Shown one piece after another: positions 20,502 through 29,422 of a stretch of DNA of 64,000 nucleotides. Source of the DNA: Novosphingobium sp. Leaf2 (GTDB taxonomy: Bacteria; Pseudomonadota; Alphaproteobacteria; Sphingomonadales; Sphingomonadaceae); NCBI RefSeq assembly GCF_001421325.1, contig NZ_LMJY01000018.1:1-64000 (forward strand), written 5' to 3'. Under the pieces are notes generated by a model. The model saw only the letters and a program-made list of their open reading frames with translations, did not search any database and was not told the origin of the DNA. The position numbers and the translations under genes were made by a program. Each line of letters begins with the position of its first letter. Position 1 is the first letter of the stretch.

Positions 20502-22019
20502 TCACTGGTCCATGATGCCGCGTCCCACGTGGCTCTTGCGATAGCCATACAGGAAATAAAACGCGAGCCCGAACGCGCCCCAGATCGGCAAGACGAGCAT
20601 CGCCTCGGTTGGCAGATTGAAGAACAGGCCCACGCAGCCGAGCGCGGCCACCGGCGCCACCACCCAGATCAGCGGCGTGCGGAACGGACGCACCCGGCCC
20701 GGATCGCGAACGCGCAGGATCATCACCGCAACCGAAACCATGAAGAACGCGAACAGCGTGCCCGAATTGGAGATGTCGGCAAGTTGCCCTACCGGCAGCA
20801 GCGCGGCAGCGATCGCCACGAAGACGCCGGTCATCAAGGTGACGATGTGCGGTGTTTTCCACTTGGGGTGGATGGTGGCGAGCTTGGCCGGCAACAGGCC
20901 GTCCCGCGCCATCACGAAGAAGATCCGCGTCTGGCCATACAGCATCATCAGGATGACGGAGGGCAGCGCCAGATTGGCGGCAAGCCCGATCAGATCGCCC
21001 GCGCGGGTATAATTGATCGAGCGCAGCACGTGCGCCAGCGCCTCGTTCGAGCAGACCAGTGGCGTGCTGCCTTTCGCGGCCAGCGCGGCGCACTGGGCGG
21101 TAAATTCAGCAGAGCCTGGCTGAACGCCCAGCGCGGTGGGCTGCGCACCGATCGCACCGATCGCGCCGGCTGCCACCAGCAGGTAGAAGACCGTACAGAT
21201 CGCCAGAGAGCCGATCAAGCCGATCGGCACGTTGCGCTGCGGGTTCTTGGTTTCCTCCGCCGCAGTGGAAACCGCATCGAAGCCTACGTAGGCAAAGAAG
21301 ATCGAGGCCGCTGCGCCGATGATGCCCATGCCGCTGGAGCCAGCAGGGCCGAACCAACCGTTGGGGGCGAACGGCGCGAAGTGTTCCGCGTTCATGCGCG
21401 GCAGCGCCAGCACCACGAACATCGTGAGCGCGGCGACCTTGATCGCCACCAGGACGGCGTTGAACGTGGCGCTTTCCTTGGTGCCGCGCATCAGCAGCAG
21501 CGTAACCCCAAGCGCGACGACCACAGCGGGCACGTTGATGATGCCGTGGCTGAAATCAACGCCGCTCAGCGTCCACGTTGGTCCTGCTGCCAATTGCGGT
21601 GGCAACGTGAACCCGGTCCAGCTTTTGACCAGCCCCATGAAGTAGCCCGACCAGCCGACCGACACCGCAGAGGCGGCAACCGCGTATTCCAGGATCAGCG
21701 CCCAGCCCACCATCCAGGCCAGCAATTCGCCCACAACCGCATAGGAGTAGGTGTAAGCCGAGCCCGACACCGGCACCATCGAGGCCAGTTCGGAATAACA
21801 CAGCGCCGCCACCGCGCACACGAAGCCGGCGATGACGAAGCTCCACATCATGCCCGGTCCCGCCTTTTGCGCGGCGGCTGCGGTAAGCACGAAGATGCCG
21901 GTGCCGATGATCGCGCCCACGCCCAGCAGCGTCAGCTGCACCGGGCCAAGCGATCGATGAAGAGATTTCTTTTCCGCCGTCGCCAGGATGGCATCCAGCG
22001 GCTTTACCCGTCCGAACAT
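20502..22019 (-). CDS. APC family amino-acid permease
   Basis: A 505-aa, roughly 12-segment inner-membrane transporter of the amino acid-polyamine-organocation superfamily, cationic amino acid (CAT/YhdG) type. The first helix contains GVGAIIGTGIFVLTA, the broken TM1 GxG substrate motif. Helix 6 contains FFAYVGFDAVSTAAEETKNP, the TM6 unwound segment and the following signature loop. The substrate cannot be read from the sequence. It is divergent from panB across 161 nt, which holds a CAATAT/ATATTG inverted repeat. Confidence 0.88.
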   Translation of the reverse strand: MFGRVKPLDAILATAEKKSLHRSLGPVQLTLLGVGAIIGTGIFVLTAAAAQKAGPGMMWSFVIAGFVCAVAALCYSELASMVPVSGSAYTYSYAVVGELLAWMVGWALILEYAVAASAVSVGWSGYFMGLVKSWTGFTLPPQLAAGPTWTLSGVDFSHGIINVPAVVVALGVTLLLMRGTKESATFNAVLVAIKVAALTMFVVLALPRMNAEHFAPFAPNGWFGPAGSSGMGIIGAAASIFFAYVGFDAVSTAAEETKNPQRNVPIGLIGSLAICTVFYLLVAAGAIGAIGAQPTALGVQPGSAEFTAQCAALAAKGSTPLVCSNEALAHVLRSINYTRAGDLIGLAANLALPSVILMMLYGQTRIFFVMARDGLLPAKLATIHPKWKTPHIVTLMTGVFVAIAAALLPVGQLADISNSGTLFAFFMVSVAVMILRVRDPGRVRPFRTPLIWVVAPVAALGCVGLFFNLPTEAMLVLPIWGAFGLAFYFLYGYRKSHVGRGIMDQ

Positions 22020-22096
22020 TATGGACCCCTCAATTTTGATGAACGGAGGCTAACGACAAGCGCTCGCTTGGCAAGAGCGATTGGCAGGAGATTCCC

Positions 22097-22112
22097 CAAT
22101 ATCGTAATATTG
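22097..22112. promoter_or_regulatory. Inverted repeat CAATAT-N4-ATATTG
   Basis: AT-rich inverted repeat in the permease-panB divergent gap, 78 nt before the permease start and 69 nt before panB. It may be an operator or part of a promoter; the regulator is unknown. Confidence 0.3.
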
Positions 22113-22180
22113 TTGCAGCAACCGTGATGGATGGCCCTGCCGATTTGCGCAGCGCGGCGCGCGCGGCTAGAGGTTTGGCC

Positions 22181-23050
22181 ATGTCAACGACCTTCCAGCT
22201 CGACACCGCGACCAGCCGCGCCAACCCCACGCCCGCGCCGATGAAGCGCCTGACGATCCCGGCCATCCGCCGCCGCAAGCGCGATGGCGTGACGGCAGAG
22301 CCGATCGTGATGCTCACCGCCTACACTGCCCGCCAGGCGCAGCTGCTCGATGCGCATTGCGACCTGCTGCTGGTGGGCGACAGTCTGGGCCAGGTGATCT
22401 ACGGCCTGCCGTCCAGCGTGCCGGTCACCCTGGACCTGATGATCGCGCACGGCGCGGCGGTGGTGCGCGGCAGCTATCACGCCGCCGTGATCGTCGACAT
22501 GCCGTTCGGCGCGTATGAACAGTCCCCCCAGCAGGCATTCGCCAGCGCCGCGCGGGTGCTGAAGGAAACCGGCTGCGCGGGCGTGAAGCTGGAAGGCGGC
22601 GCGGCGATGGCCGAAACCGTGCGCTTTTTGACAGAGCGCGGCATCCCGGTGATGGGCCATGTCGGCCTCACCCCGCAGGCGGTCAACATCCTGGGCGGCT
22701 ACAACGCGCGCGGCCGCAGCGACGCGGAGGCGGACAAGATCGTTGCCGACACGCAGGCGCTGGATCAGGCCGGCGCATTCGCCGTCGTGATCGAAGGCGT
22801 GGTCGAGCCGATCGCCATCGCCGCAACCAAAGCGGTGTCCTGCCCTACCATCGGCATCGGTGCGTCTGCCCGGTGTGACGGTCAGGTGCTGGTCACCGAA
22901 GACATGCTGGGCATGTTCGAGCGGGTGCCGCGCTTCGTGAAGCGGTACGCCGACGTGGCGTCCGTGGTGACCGAGGCAGCGGCGCAATACGCTGCCGAGG
23001 TTCGGGATCGCAGCTTCCCCGGTACCGAACAGACCTACCAGCCGAAATGA
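22181..23050 (+). CDS. panB: 3-methyl-2-oxobutanoate hydroxymethyltransferase
   Basis: Ketopantoate hydroxymethyltransferase, first step of pantothenate/CoA synthesis: it adds a hydroxymethyl group from methylene-THF to 2-oxoisovalerate. The protein is 289 aa. [25 protein letters not shown] carries the metal-binding aspartate region. GVKLEGG contains a conserved Lys/Glu pair, [10 protein letters not shown] follows, and the [17 protein letters not shown] segment is present. ATG 22181 (MSTTFQLD) follows AGAGG. No panC is adjacent. Confidence 0.95.
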   Translation: MSTTFQLDTATSRANPTPAPMKRLTIPAIRRRKRDGVTAEPIVMLTAYTARQAQLLDAHCDLLLVGDSLGQVIYGLPSSVPVTLDLMIAHGAAVVRGSYHAAVIVDMPFGAYEQSPQQAFASAARVLKETGCAGVKLEGGAAMAETVRFLTERGIPVMGHVGLTPQAVNILGGYNARGRSDAEADKIVADTQALDQAGAFAVVIEGVVEPIAIAATKAVSCPTIGIGASARCDGQVLVTEDMLGMFERVPRFVKRYADVASVVTEAAAQYAAEVRDRSFPGTEQTYQPK

Positions 23051-23063
23051 CCGGATGCGCGCG

Positions 23064-24317
23064 TCAGTCCGGGTCTCGCACGAAGTAGCTTGCCAGCTCG
23101 ACATGGGTGGACCACCGGAACTGGCCCACGGGGCGCAGCTCCACCAGCCGGAATCCCGCCTCGACCAGTCGGGCGGCATCGCGCGACCAGCTCGACGGAT
23201 TGCAGCTGATATACACCACGCGGCCCACGGCGGACGCGGCGATGCACTCCACCTGCTCGCGCGCGCCGGCACGGGGCGGATCGAGCACCACGGCGGCAAA
23301 GCGGCTGAGTTCGTCGGGTTGCAGCGGGTTGCGGAACAAGTCCCGGTGTGCGCAGAAGATCGGCAACTGCGCACGGTCCGCGCCCGCCTTGCAGGCAAGA
23401 TGGGCATCGCGCGCGGCTTCGGCGGCCAGCACCTTGGTATCCGGCCCGGCCAGCGCGAACGCGAAGGTGCCAAGGCCGGAAAACAAGTCCGCAACGGTGG
23501 GCGCGCCGGCCAGCCAGGTGCGTGCAGCGTCCACCAGCGCCGCCTGCCCATCCAGCGTGGCCTGCAGGAAGCTGCCGGGCGGGAATGGCACTTTTACGCT
23601 GCCGAGCGTCACGGTGACCGGCACCGGCTCCCACACCGTTTCGAAGCCGTAGCCGCCGTCCATCGTCAGGCGGGCCAGCGCGTGATCGCGCGCGAAGTCC
23701 AGCATCGCTTCGGTTGCGGACAGACCTTCGGCGGTAAGACCCTTGATCCCCAGATCGACACCCTGATCGACCAGCGTCATCTCGATATCGGCGGCCATGC
23801 GCGGGGTTGCGGCCTTGCCGGGCCGGCCCTTCTTCGCCGGCGCGGCCTTGCCCATAGTGATCAGCAGCTTACGCAAAGGGCCCAGCAGCACGGTCAGTTC
23901 CGGCGCCAGCACCGGGCACTCCTCAAGCTCGACCACCCGGTGCGACTTGGCTTCGCGATACCCGATGACAACCCGCCCACCCGAACTTTCGGCGCGCAGC
24001 GACGCGCGGCGGCGTGAGGCCGGGGGTGACAGGTGTGGCGGCGCGATCTGTTCTGCCCCCAGCCCCTGCCCGGTGGAGGCGTTGGCCACCCGGCTTTCGA
24101 CGAAATGCACCAGGCTCGGCTCGTCAAGCTGCTGCAACTGGCAGCCCCCGCAGCGCCCGAAATGGCGACACGGCGGGGCCACGTGATGCGGGCCCCATTC
24201 CAGCGTGCCGTCGGACTTCAGGATATCGCCGGGCGCCGCGCCCCAGGCGAAGCGGCCGGACGCTGTAACGCCATCGCCCTTTGAGGCGATACGCAGGATT
24301 TCTTCAGATTCGGTCAT
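23064..24317 (-). CDS. Class I SAM-dependent RNA (uracil-C5) methyltransferase, RumA/TrmA family
   Basis: A 417-aa rRNA or tRNA m5U methyltransferase. The N-terminal cysteine set CRHFGRCGGC plus the C of ELEECPVL matches the 4Fe-4S site of RlmC/RlmD proteins. The SAM domain shows VADLFSGLGTFAFAL, the VVLDPPRAGAREQ motif, and YISCNPSSWSRDA with the catalytic cysteine. No full TRAM domain is apparent. ATG 24317 (MTESEEILRIA) is chosen over an open upstream frame that overlaps nnr. It lies 32 nt after the nnr stop, so is probably co-transcribed. The target base is not deducible. Confidence 0.88.
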   Translation of the reverse strand: MTESEEILRIASKGDGVTASGRFAWGAAPGDILKSDGTLEWGPHHVAPPCRHFGRCGGCQLQQLDEPSLVHFVESRVANASTGQGLGAEQIAPPHLSPPASRRRASLRAESSGGRVVIGYREAKSHRVVELEECPVLAPELTVLLGPLRKLLITMGKAAPAKKGRPGKAATPRMAADIEMTLVDQGVDLGIKGLTAEGLSATEAMLDFARDHALARLTMDGGYGFETVWEPVPVTVTLGSVKVPFPPGSFLQATLDGQAALVDAARTWLAGAPTVADLFSGLGTFAFALAGPDTKVLAAEAARDAHLACKAGADRAQLPIFCAHRDLFRNPLQPDELSRFAAVVLDPPRAGAREQVECIAASAVGRVVYISCNPSSWSRDAARLVEAGFRLVELRPVGQFRWSTHVELASYFVRDPD

Positions 24318-24349
24318 AGTGTCCACCCAGCCGCGCCTAGCAGCGATGC

Positions 24350-25765
24350 TCAACCCTGCCCAGCCTGCACACAGCGCGCAAAGGCTTGGGCAATCGCCGC
24401 TGCAAGCCGCCCGGCGGTGAACGCAGGCGGGCACAGCCGGGCCGCTTCGCCGTGCAGCCATACGCCGCGCTGCGCGGCTACGGCGGGATCGTCCCCACAG
24501 GCAAGGCGGCTGGCGATGGTGCCGGCCAGCACGTCACCGGTGCCGGCGGTGGAGAGCCACGCACTGGCACGCGGCGCGCAGGTGGCAACGCCGTCCGGGC
24601 TGGCGATGACGGTATCCGGCCCCTTGGCCACAACCACCATGCCGCTGCGCCGGGCGAGTGCCAGCGCACGGTCGATCTTGCTGCCGACAGCGCCCAGCCC
24701 GAAGGCCGTTTCCAGCGCCGCAAGTTCGCCTTCGTGGGGCGTGGCGATGGTGGTGCCGGGCATGCGGTGGGCGATGGCGTTAGGCGTCAGCAGCATGAGC
24801 GCGTCCGCGTCGATCACCAGCTTGGCTTTGGACGCCACCGCCGCTTGCAACCGCGCACGGGCGGTATCGTCCCGGCCCAGACCCGGCCCGATCAGCAGCG
24901 CGCCAATCCGGTTGTCGTCCAAAGCGTGGTCGAGCGGCCGGGCATCGCGCACAAGGTCCAGCGGCACGTCGGCGCTTTGGTCGCTCAGCAGCTTGACGTA
25001 GCCGGCCCCCGCCCCTTGCGCGGCCGTGCACGCCAGCAGGGCCGCGCCGGGCATCGCCCCGCCCACCACGGCAAGCAGTCCGCGCCGATACTTGTGCGCG
25101 TCCGGCCCCGGCGGCGTGATGACCGGCTTTGCCAATGCCGTCACGCATGAGCTTGCCGCGATGCCGATCGGCACCAGGCGCAGTGCGCCCATCCGCGCCG
25201 TGGCCGGCATCAGAAAGTGCGCGCGTTTCCATGCCCCCAGCGCCAGGGTGAGATCGAAGGCGGGGATACTGTCGCCCAGAATAGCCCCACCGTCCGCCTC
25301 CACTCCGCTGGGCAGATCCACGGCGATGCGCTTTTCGTGGGACGCCGCGAGGGCATTCAGCAGCCTGCCGTGGTGATCCGATAGACACCGGGTGAGCCCA
25401 TTGCCGAACAGGCAATCGACCAGCACCGCGCCCGAAACGTCCGTGCCGCCTTGCATGACCGTGCTCTGGAACAGCGCGCGGGCCGTGCGGCAAGCCTCGC
25501 TTTTCGGAGCGTCGGGGGCTACGACTCGCACGTCGCCGCCACGTTCCTGCAGCACTTGCGCGATGACATAGCCATCGCCGCCGTTGTTGCCCGGCCCGCA
25601 CAACACGGTGACGCGGTGCTTGCCCGCGATGCGCCATACCCACTCCGCCGCGCCGCGCCCAGCCTGCTGCATCAGCGCATCCACGCTGACGCCTTGCGCG
25701 ACCAGCGCCTGCTCAGCGCTCCGCATCTGCGCCACGGTCAGGATCGGATCGGCAGGCGGCATCAA
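24350..25765 (-). CDS. nnr: Bifunctional NAD(P)H-hydrate epimerase / ADP-dependent dehydratase
   Basis: Repairs damaged NAD(P)HX. The 471-aa fusion has an N-terminal epimerase domain (residues 1-210, CGPGNNGGDGYVIAQVL near 55) and a C-terminal ribokinase-like dehydratase (about 220-470, with GPGLGRDDTAR and the ATP-site motif GTGDVLAGTI). Both domains appear intact. Located between ilvD, 78 nt upstream, and the RNA methyltransferase gene. Confidence 0.92.
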   Translation of the reverse strand: MMPPADPILTVAQMRSAEQALVAQGVSVDALMQQAGRGAAEWVWRIAGKHRVTVLCGPGNNGGDGYVIAQVLQERGGDVRVVAPDAPKSEACRTARALFQSTVMQGGTDVSGAVLVDCLFGNGLTRCLSDHHGRLLNALAASHEKRIAVDLPSGVEADGGAILGDSIPAFDLTLALGAWKRAHFLMPATARMGALRLVPIGIAASSCVTALAKPVITPPGPDAHKYRRGLLAVVGGAMPGAALLACTAAQGAGAGYVKLLSDQSADVPLDLVRDARPLDHALDDNRIGALLIGPGLGRDDTARARLQAAVASKAKLVIDADALMLLTPNAIAHRMPGTTIATPHEGELAALETAFGLGAVGSKIDRALALARRSGMVVVAKGPDTVIASPDGVATCAPRASAWLSTAGTGDVLAGTIASRLACGDDPAVAAQRGVWLHGEAARLCPPAFTAGRLAAAIAQAFARCVQAGQG

Positions 25766-25843
25766 TGGTTCTCCGGCGGTAAGGGACAGGCCTTTTACGT
25801 CCGGCAGCCGCTTTGGTTGCGCAGGTCTGGCCGCGCCGCCGGT

Positions 25844-27700
25844 TCAGGACCGGCGCAGCAGGCTCACGTCCCGGACCGCGCCGCGTGCCGCGCTGGTGGT
25901 CATCGCCGCGTAAGCCTGCAATGCGGCGGACACTTTGCGCTTGCGCGGGTGTAACGGCGACCAGGCATCGGCCCCGCGTGCTTCTTGTTGGGAGCGGCGA
26001 TGGCTGAGGATCTCGTCCGAAACCATCAGGTTGATGGTGCGGTTCGGGATGTCGATTTCGATCGTATCGCCGTTTTCGACCAGGCCGATCTCGCCGCCTT
26101 CCGCCGCTTCCGGCGAGGCATGGCCGATCGACAAGCCCGAAGTGCCGCCCGAGAAACGCCCGTCGGTGAGCAGCGCGCACGCCTTGCCCAGCCCCTTCGA
26201 TTTCAGATAGCTGGTGGGATACAGCATTTCCTGCATGCCCGGCCCGCCGCGCGGCCCTTCGTAGCGGATCACCACCACGTCGCCCGCGCCCACCTGACCG
26301 CCCAGAATGCCGGCCACGGCGGCGTCCTGGCTTTCATAGACCCGCGCGGTGCCGGTGAACTTCAGGATGCTGTCATCCACGCCGGCGGTCTTCACGATGC
26401 ACCCATCGCGCGCGATGTTGCCATACAGCACGGCGAGCCCGCCGTCCTGGCTGAACGCATGTTCCTTGGACCGGATGACGCCGTTCTCACGGTCCAGGTC
26501 CAGTTCTTCCCAGCGGCGGGACTGGCTGAACGCGGTCTGGGTGGGCACGCCGCCCGGCGCCGCCTTGTAGAACTGCTGAACCGACGCATCGTTGGTGCGG
26601 CTGATGTCCCAGCGGTTAAGCGCATCGCGCATCGTGCGGCTGTGAACGGTCGGCAGGTCTGCATGCAGCAGGCCGGCGCGTTCCAGCTGGCCCAGAATCG
26701 CCATGATCCCGCCGGCGCGGTGCACGTCTTCCATGTGCACGTCGCTTTTGGCGGGCGCGACTTTCGACAGGCACGGCACTCGGCGCGAAAGCCGGTCGAT
26801 GTCAGCCATAGTGAAATCGATGCCGGCTTCGGAAGCGGCGGCCAGCAGGTGCAGCACAGTGTTGGTCGATCCGCCCATGGCGATATCCAGGCTCATCGCA
26901 TTTTCGAAAGCTTCGAAGCTTGCGACATTGCGCGGCAGCACGCTGTCATCGTCCTGATCGTAGTAGCGATGGCACAAGTCCACCGCCACGCGGCCCGCTT
27001 CCAGGAACAGGCGTTCGCGGTCCGAGTGCGTGGCCAGTGTCGATCCATTGCCGGGCAGCGACAGGCCCAGCGCCTCGGTCAGGCAGTTCATCGAATTGGC
27101 GGTGAACATGCCCGAACACGACCCGCAGGTAGGACAGGCCGAACGCTCGATTGCGGCCACTTCCTCGTCGGTGTAGCTTTCATCGGCGGCGGCGACCATG
27201 GCATCCACCAGATCGAGCGCCTGCTCTTTGCCCTTGATGACGACCTTGCCCGCTTCCATCGGTCCGCCGGATACGAACACCGCCGGAATGTTGATGCGCA
27301 TCGCGGCCATCAGCATGCCGGGCGTGATCTTGTCGCAGTTGGAAATGCACACCATCGCATCGGCGCAGTGCGCGTTGACCATGTATTCCACGCTGTCAGC
27401 GATCAGTTCGCGGCTGGGCAGCGAATAGAGCATGCCGTCGTGGCCCATCGCGATGCCGTCATCCACCGCGATCGTGTTGAATTCCTTGGCCACGCCGCCC
27501 GCCGCCTCGATCTCGCGCGCGACCAGCTGGCCCAGATCCTTGAGGTGGACGTGGCCAGGCACGAACTGGGTGAACGAATTGACCACGGCGATGATCGGCT
27601 TGCCGAAATCACCATCCTTCATGCCGGTGGCGCGCCACAGCCCGCGCGCACCTGCCATGTTGCGACCGTGGGTCGAAGTGCGCGAGCGATAGGCGGGCAT
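25844..27700 (-). CDS. ilvD: Dihydroxy-acid dehydratase
   Basis: Third common enzyme of isoleucine/valine synthesis, dehydrating 2,3-dihydroxy acids to 2-oxo acids. The protein is 618 aa, normal for the long E. coli-type enzyme. Iron-sulfur ligands are visible at C122 (CISNCDK) and in [18 protein letters not shown]. The C-terminal half contains [22 protein letters not shown], with the active-site serine region. It starts [20 protein letters not shown], standard. With leuA and panB it makes three genes of the 2-oxoisovalerate pathways in this window, though they are not one operon. Confidence 0.96.
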   Translation of the reverse strand: MPAYRSRTSTHGRNMAGARGLWRATGMKDGDFGKPIIAVVNSFTQFVPGHVHLKDLGQLVAREIEAAGGVAKEFNTIAVDDGIAMGHDGMLYSLPSRELIADSVEYMVNAHCADAMVCISNCDKITPGMLMAAMRINIPAVFVSGGPMEAGKVVIKGKEQALDLVDAMVAAADESYTDEEVAAIERSACPTCGSCSGMFTANSMNCLTEALGLSLPGNGSTLATHSDRERLFLEAGRVAVDLCHRYYDQDDDSVLPRNVASFEAFENAMSLDIAMGGSTNTVLHLLAAASEAGIDFTMADIDRLSRRVPCLSKVAPAKSDVHMEDVHRAGGIMAILGQLERAGLLHADLPTVHSRTMRDALNRWDISRTNDASVQQFYKAAPGGVPTQTAFSQSRRWEELDLDRENGVIRSKEHAFSQDGGLAVLYGNIARDGCIVKTAGVDDSILKFTGTARVYESQDAAVAGILGGQVGAGDVVVIRYEGPRGGPGMQEMLYPTSYLKSKGLGKACALLTDGRFSGGTSGLSIGHASPEAAEGGEIGLVENGDTIEIDIPNRTINLMVSDEILSHRRSQQEARGADAWSPLHPRKRKVSAALQAYAAMTTSAARGAVRDVSLLRRS

Positions 27701-27804
27701 TTGTGAGAACTCCGGACAAGTAGAGCGGCGTGGGGCACCTTCAGATGAACTGGCCCCTACGCTGCAATCAATTACAATTCAACGGCGATTTGAGACATTT
27801 TATT

Positions 27805-28557
27805 TCACGGCGCCATTGCCGCCATTACCGCGCTGCACAGCCCCGTCATGGTTTTCGCCCAGGCCTCCTGCCCGGATGCATCGCCGATCAGGTCTTGCCG
27901 GATCTCGATCGAAACGTACGGGATGCCGCTACCTTCGGCGTGGCGGTTCATGGATGCGTTGAGGAGCTTGCCCGAATAGGGCTGCTGATCGCCCACCACC
28001 AGGCCCCGCTGCTCCAGCCAAGGGATGGCGACGTGCGCGGTGGTCTCGTCCTGGTTATACAGCACGCCCACCTCCCAAGGCCGGGCCTCGTCGCTGGTGG
28101 CAAGGGCGGGCGTGAAGCTGTGTAACGACAGGATCAGCGCGGGGCGGTGCTGGCGCAGCAGCGCGGCAAGGCCATCGTGATAGGGCGCGAAAAAGCGCGC
28201 GGTGCGGGCCTGCCGGCCAGCCGCGTCGAGCCGGTTGCCGGGGATTGGGTGACCGTCGCTGACGTCGGGGATCATGCCGGGGGCATCGGGCGGGCGGTTG
28301 AAATCGCACACCAGACGGCTGACGTTGGCCAGCCAGGCAGCGGTGGGAATGGTGCTGGCATCTGCCACCATGCGCTCGGCAATGGCGGCAACGCCGATGT
28401 CGATGGCGATATGCTGGTTCAGCAGCGCGGGATCGATGCCCAGGTCGATATCCGCCGGCACGCGGTTGGATGCATGGTCGGCCACCACCAGCAGTCCGCC
28501 TGTTTGCGGCGTGCCCAGCAGCCTGCGAACCTCGGCCATCTCATCCACGTGTGCCAA
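27805..28557 (-). CDS. N-formylglutamate amidohydrolase family protein
   Basis: A 250-aa zinc-dependent amidohydrolase-like protein (HutG/FGase family), which classically releases glutamate from N-formylglutamate in histidine breakdown. Family segments VVADHASNRVPADIDLG, HIAIDIG, DFNRPPDAPGMIP and ILSLHSFTP are all present. No hut genes are nearby, so the substrate may differ. The frame is open far upstream through ispE, but that part is non-coding. TTG 28557 has GGAGG 5 nt before it; GTG 28548 or ATG 28539 are alternatives. Probably last in an ETF-QO/ispE/amidohydrolase transcript. Confidence 0.8.
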   Translation of the reverse strand: MAHVDEMAEVRRLLGTPQTGGLLVVADHASNRVPADIDLGIDPALLNQHIAIDIGVAAIAERMVADASTIPTAAWLANVSRLVCDFNRPPDAPGMIPDVSDGHPIPGNRLDAAGRQARTARFFAPYHDGLAALLRQHRPALILSLHSFTPALATSDEARPWEVGVLYNQDETTAHVAIPWLEQRGLVVGDQQPYSGKLLNASMNRHAEGSGIPYVSIEIRQDLIGDASGQEAWAKTMTGLCSAVMAAMAP

Positions 28558-28603
28558 ACCTGCCTCCGTTTCCTCAAACCGCCGGGTGATACGCGCGGTA
28601 AGC

Positions 28604-29413
28604 TTAACGCAGGCTTCCCGCCAATTGCCACCACTGCGGGTGATCGCGGGCCAGTTTTTCCGCCGCTGCGTGCAACGCCTCAACACTATCGTACAAAGCG
28701 AAGCACGTGGCTCCTGAACCGGACATGCGGGCCAGGAACGGCGCGGTATCCTCCAGCGCCTGTAGAACGTCGGCAACGGCCGGGCAGATGGCGATGGCTG
28801 GGCCTTGCAGATCGTTGCGCCCTGCCAGCGCGATCGCGCGCACCGAGCCACCGGGCATCGGGCCCCGGTCGATCCCGTCCCACGCCTTGAACACCGGGCC
28901 GGTCGGGACCGCTTCTCTCGGGTTGACGAGCAGCACCGGGGTTCCGGCAAGATCGCTGGGGACAGGCACAAGGTCCGTGCCGGTACCGGTGCCGATGCAG
29001 GTGGTGGACAGGACGCAGGCAGGCACGTCCGCGCCCAGCTTTGCCGCGCGCGTCCGCCAGTCGTCCGGCAGGCCGTGGGTCTGTTCCACCATGCGGAAGA
29101 TCGCGCCCGCGTCGGCAGAGCCTCCGCCCAGCCCTGCGGCCACGGGGAGGCGCTTTTCGAGTTCCACCGCCCACCCGGCGCCGTGCGCCAATGCGCCCAG
29201 CGCCTTGGCGACGATGTTGCCGAACGGGTCGTCAATTTTGCCGGCAAACTCGCCACGCGTCGTCAGCCGATCCGCACTGGCGGGGGCGGCGACGAGCCTG
29301 TCGCCATCGTCCACGAAGGCGAACAGCGTTTCCAGGTCGTGGTAGCCATCCTGGCGCCGACGGCGGACGTGCAGCGCGAGGTTGATCTTGGCGTAGGCGG
29401 TTTCGTTCAGCAT
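28604..29413 (-). CDS. ispE: 4-diphosphocytidyl-2-C-methyl-D-erythritol kinase
   Basis: GHMP kinase of the MEP isoprenoid pathway, 269 aa. The N-terminal AYAKINLALHVRRRRQDGYH is the substrate-binding signature, the ATP loop is PVAAGLGGGSADAGA, and the C-terminal motif is LARMSGSGATCFALY. It starts 9 nt after the ETF-QO stop, so translation is likely coupled. Confidence 0.95.
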   Translation of the reverse strand: MLNETAYAKINLALHVRRRRQDGYHDLETLFAFVDDGDRLVAAPASADRLTTRGEFAGKIDDPFGNIVAKALGALAHGAGWAVELEKRLPVAAGLGGGSADAGAIFRMVEQTHGLPDDWRTRAAKLGADVPACVLSTTCIGTGTGTDLVPVPSDLAGTPVLLVNPREAVPTGPVFKAWDGIDRGPMPGGSVRAIALAGRNDLQGPAIAICPAVADVLQALEDTAPFLARMSGSGATCFALYDSVEALHAAAEKLARDHPQWWQLAGSLR

Positions 29414-29422
29414 CCGCCCCGA

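Noticed and set aside
20421..22127. A 568-codon open frame on the plus strand.
   Set aside because: It is antisense to the amino-acid permease gene; the translation is Arg/His/Gln-rich and resembles no protein, while the minus strand gives a complete APC transporter.
25985..27706. A 573-codon plus-strand frame.
   Set aside because: Antisense to ilvD in a GC-rich genome; composition dominated by His, Arg, Gly and Ala with no motif.
27805..29256. Possible fusion of ispE and N-formylglutamate amidohydrolase.
   Set aside because: The frame is open across both, but the part over ispE is out of the ispE frame and has no domain; a ribosome site and start candidates exist at 28539-28557.
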